Of a stretch of DNA of 47,363 nt, positions 45,411-47,363 are shown in pieces. How positions within the stretch are numbered: the stretch's first letter is position 1; every line of letters begins with the position of its first letter. This stretch comes from an uncultured Pseudomonadota bacterium. Its GTDB lineage: Bacteria; Pseudomonadota; Gammaproteobacteria; Methylococcales; Methylomonadaceae. Below the pieces are notes generated by a model. It was given only the letters and a program-made list of their open reading frames with translations, was not told the origin of the DNA and did not search any database. Made by a program: the position numbers and the translations under genes. The stretch is from the NCBI GenBank assembly GCA_903876445.1, contig CAIQZX010000126.1, forward strand, positions 1 to 47,363, written 5' to 3'.

Positions 45411-46712
45411 ATGCAAAAGAAAGTTAATTTTGGGACGCTGCTTTTTGCAGCGTCTTTTTTTATTTTGCCGCAAAATGTTTTTGCCACAGAATTAAATCAG
45501 GCAAACACTGCATGGGTTTTGACTTCAACAGCCTTGGTTTTGTTCATGACAATTCCAGGGCTTTCGTTATTTTATGGCGGTTTAGTTCGTAGCAAAAACG
45601 TGCTTTCAGTTTTAATGCAATGTTTTGCAATTACCTGTTTGGTTTCGCTTTTATGGTTAGCGGGTGTTTATAGTTTAATTTTCGCTGATGGTGGTGAATC
45701 ACAAGCGTGGATTGGTAGTTTTGCGAAAGCATTTTTGCCTGATATTAAAACGACAAATTTAATCGGCGATATTCCTGAAACCGTATATTTCATGTTTCAA
45801 ATGACATTTGCGATTATTACGCCTGCGTTAATCGTTGGTGGTTTTGCAGAACGGATGAAATTTTCTGCGATGCTTTGGTTTAGCGCGTTGTGGTTGATTT
45901 TGGTTTATATACCAATTTGTCATTGGATTTGGGGCGGCGGTTGGTTGGCGAAAATGGGCGCGATGGATTTCGCAGGTGGTATCGTCATTCATGTCAATGC
46001 AGGTGTTGCCGCATTAGTTTCGGCAATCGTGTTAGGCAAGCGCAAAGGGTTTCCAAATATCGCTATGCCACCACACAATATGACGATGGTCGTTACAGGC
46101 GCAGGAATGTTATGGGTGGGTTGGTTTGGCTTTAATGGTGGTAGCGCATTAACGTCTGACGGACGGGCTGGTATGGCTATTTTAGTTACCCATATTGCCG
46201 CTGCTGCTGGTTCGTTAACATGGATGGCAATCGAATGGCAAAAATACGGTAGACCGAGCGTTTTAGGTATTGTGACGGGAATGGTGGCGGGTTTAGGCAC
46301 AATTACACCTGCTTCAGGTTATGTTGGCACATTCGGCGCATTGGTGATTGGTGTGACAGCAGGTTTTGTCTGTTTTCATGCCACACAAATTGTGAAACGT
46401 AAATTGAAAATCGATGATTCACTCGATGTTTTCCCTGTTCACGGCGTTGGTGGTGTTATTGGTTCACTGATGACAGGCATTTTTGCAGCAACACAATTTG
46501 GTGGATTGGGTTTGCCTGAAGGCGTAACGATTTCACAACAAGTTGGTGTGCAAGCCTTAGCTATTTTAGTAACAGCGACATGGAGTGCAGTATTTAGCTA
46601 TGCAATTTTAAAAGGTTTAGATGCTTGGATTGGATTGCGTGTCACGAGTGACGAAGAAGTTCAAGGTTTAGACATCGCCTTACACGAAGAAACGGGTTAT
46701 CACAGCTTATGA
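45411..46712 (+). CDS. Ammonium transporter AmtB (second copy)
   Basis: A 433-residue Amt channel with its own signal peptide (MQKKVNFGTLLFAASFFILP, cut near VFATE). The twin histidines (DFAGGIVIHVNAGVAALVSA and VFPVHGVGGVIGSLMTG), FAERMKF and the tail LRVTSDEEVQGLDIALHEE are all intact. It lacks the insert of the first copy. The two copies have clearly diverged, so this is not a fresh duplication. An intrinsic-terminator structure lies within codons 8 to about 18. A terminator follows at 46851. Confidence 0.96.
   Translation: MQKKVNFGTLLFAASFFILPQNVFATELNQANTAWVLTSTALVLFMTIPGLSLFYGGLVRSKNVLSVLMQCFAITCLVSLLWLAGVYSLIFADGGESQAWIGSFAKAFLPDIKTTNLIGDIPETVYFMFQMTFAIITPALIVGGFAERMKFSAMLWFSALWLILVYIPICHWIWGGGWLAKMGAMDFAGGIVIHVNAGVAALVSAIVLGKRKGFPNIAMPPHNMTMVVTGAGMLWVGWFGFNGGSALTSDGRAGMAILVTHIAAAAGSLTWMAIEWQKYGRPSVLGIVTGMVAGLGTITPASGYVGTFGALVIGVTAGFVCFHATQIVKRKLKIDDSLDVFPVHGVGGVIGSLMTGIFAATQFGGLGLPEGVTISQQVGVQALAILVTATWSAVFSYAILKGLDAWIGLRVTSDEEVQGLDIALHEETGYHSL
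45434..45461 (+). terminator. Intrinsic-terminator structure inside the start of the second amtB
   Basis: GACGCTGC (45434-45441), a T5 loop, GCAGCGTC (45447-45454) and seven Ts (45455-45461) form a perfect GC-rich hairpin plus U tract. It lies 30 nt after the glnK stop, within the signal-peptide codons of the second amtB (start 45411). Translating ribosomes would cover or melt it. Confidence 0.65.
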
Positions 46713-46799
46713 AATCTATTTGAATCGTCGGTATACAATGACGCACCATACGGCGTAAAACTGAATCAAAACCGCTTTGCAAATGAATTTGTATTTTTG

Positions 46800-46843
46800 A
46801 TTGATGGTTTGGCTGGGAATAATTGATGGTTTGGCTGGGAATA
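46800..46843 (+). repeat. 22-bp perfect tandem duplication
   Basis: Two identical 22-bp units (46800-46821 and 46822-46843), with core GATGGTTTGGCTGGGAAT, lie directly before the terminator at 46851. Confidence 0.9.
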
Positions 46844-46850
46844 AAAGAAT

Positions 46851-46883
46851 AAAGGCGGCGTGTTGAATCACGTCGCCTTTTTT
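46851..46883. terminator. Intrinsic terminator after the second amtB
   Basis: AAAGGCGGCGTG pairs with CACGTCGCCTTT (one G-T pair) around a 6-nt loop, with T-rich sequence following. It lies 139 nt after the second amtB stop. Confidence 0.8.
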
Positions 46884-46981
46884 GCGATGTTGAGAGTGGG
46901 CAATTTTGGGAGCGAAGGACGAGCGCACGACGGGGCGGTTTATTTTGTAGCGCAAACTGCTTTTAACTCTCAAATTATTTC

Positions 46982-47128
46982 ATGAGCGATTTACGAACAT
47001 TTTTTCAGAATTCGTCGAGTTTTTACGGCAGTAACGCTAGTTTTATCGAAGATATTTACGAGCGTTTTTTAGAGAATCCTGAATCCAGTTGGCAAGCACA
47101 ATTTCGATAATTGCATCATGCAGCTAAA
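46982..47128 (+). pseudogene. Remnant of sucA (2-oxoglutarate dehydrogenase E1) N-terminus
   Basis: ATG 46982 opens 42 codons reading MSDLRTFFQNSSSFYGSNAS, then FIEDIYERFLENPESSWQAQFR, then TAA (47108-47110). This matches the N-terminal peptide of proteobacterial 2-oxoglutarate dehydrogenase E1, which has a similar block ending in W-x-x-F. After the stop the frame continues LHHAAKK before a terminator. The stop (TAA in place of a likely CAA codon) and the loss of the rest mark a decayed fragment. There is no ribosome site. A short real peptide cannot be ruled out. Confidence 0.55.
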
Positions 47129-47168
47129 AAAAACCGTACTCGAATTGAATACGGTTGGTGTTTTTTTG
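47126..47168. terminator. Bidirectional intrinsic terminator
   Basis: An A8 run, AACCGTA / TACGGTT with an 11-nt loop, then a T7 run a few bases on. On the minus strand the T tract follows the stem directly, so a minus-strand gene probably ends here. Confidence 0.7.
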
Positions 47169-47363
47169 TAAAACGGTTGCTTTAACTTTTGACGAATGTC
47201 ATTAACTCATCAATTAACGGCGTTAATAGTTGTGAATTCCATAGAAAAGTATCTATGTTCATCTAAACGCTTCAACGCCAACTGCTGCCGCGATAACTCG
47301 CATTAGTCTTACATAAGCTCTGCGTTCGTATAGCATTGACAACTCTCAATGCTCCTTTCACGA
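47169..47363. other. Unassigned right edge with a perfect hairpin and two tiny overlapping frames
   Basis: No family is recognised. On the minus strand two short frames overlap by ATGA: 47259-47336 (25 codons, contains RLMRVIAAAVGVEAFR) and 47182-47262 (26 codons, MNIDTFLWNSQLLTPLIDEL). A perfect hairpin, AGCATTGA-CAACTC-TCAATGCT, spans 47332-47353. The frames end at the terminator at 47126. They could be relics of a larger gene cut by frameshifts or the end of a mobile element. Confidence 0.3.

Noticed and set aside
46716-46973. 85-codon minus-strand frame
   Set aside because: It runs through the amtB terminator and the tandem repeat, shows no family features and has no ribosome site.

Overview
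This window is a densely packed, AT-rich (about 40% G+C by eye) chromosomal segment of a Gram-negative gammaproteobacterium. The Gram-negative call rests on genes for lipid A (lpxA, lpxK), Kdo (kdsB), outer-membrane assembly (bamA, skp), TonB and a beta-barrel porin. The order bamA-skp-fabZ-lpxA-rnhB, the lpxK-Trm112-kdsB cluster, the MutT/ThiE fusion and the FlgP/FlgT flagellar pair all fit Gammaproteobacteria. A solitary pqqD hints at a PQQ-using, possibly methylotrophic lineage such as Methylococcales, but that placement is an inference. No tRNA, rRNA, CRISPR array or intact insertion sequence was seen.

Layout. 1-4045 (minus): two large repetitive secreted proteins with bacterial Ig-like domains and no signal peptide, one cut by the window edge, behind a textbook CRP-type operator. 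4273-6840: ftsK. 7044-7691: an unusual XRE regulator fused to an NBR1-type Ig domain. 7761-9197: gatB. 9342-11292: flgP-flgT, outer flagellar ring parts. 11347-14547 (minus): pyrC, an MFS metabolite:proton symporter and tonB. 14648-18103: fmdB-like zinc ribbon, a probable undescribed small RNA on the minus strand, recJ, DUF1244 and a methyltransferase. 18168-19475 (minus): NYN-OST-HTH RNA-binding nuclease-like protein. 19766-26455: bamA, skp, fabZ, lpxA, rnhB, truA and a J-domain protein. 26480-31280: DUF2231, amiC, mutL and the Nudix-ThiE fusion. 31267-39697 (all minus): nhaD, kup, lpxK, Trm112, kdsB, then a glycosyltransferase, a HAMP-like membrane protein, a TauE/SafE-like protein and pqqD.

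39846-46712 holds a small His-tailed exported protein and a nitrogen-assimilation island: glnA diverges from a porin-amtB-glnK-amtB cluster. The intergenic region carries a near-consensus NtrC site about 96 bp upstream of the predicted start of a clean sigma-54 promoter that faces the porin. The porin is therefore probably the outer-membrane partner of nitrogen-regulated ammonium uptake. A perfect intrinsic-terminator structure lies inside the first codons of the second amtB, which could make that gene's transcription depend on its own translation.

The right edge (46713-47363) is degenerate: a terminator, a 22-bp tandem duplication, a sucA N-terminal remnant, another terminator and unassigned sequence. 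The best candidates for undescribed biology are the small RNA at about 14897-15072, which has two (ARN)n tracts resembling Hfq/Crc targets and two mutually exclusive long-range helices, and the intragenic terminator in the second amtB.
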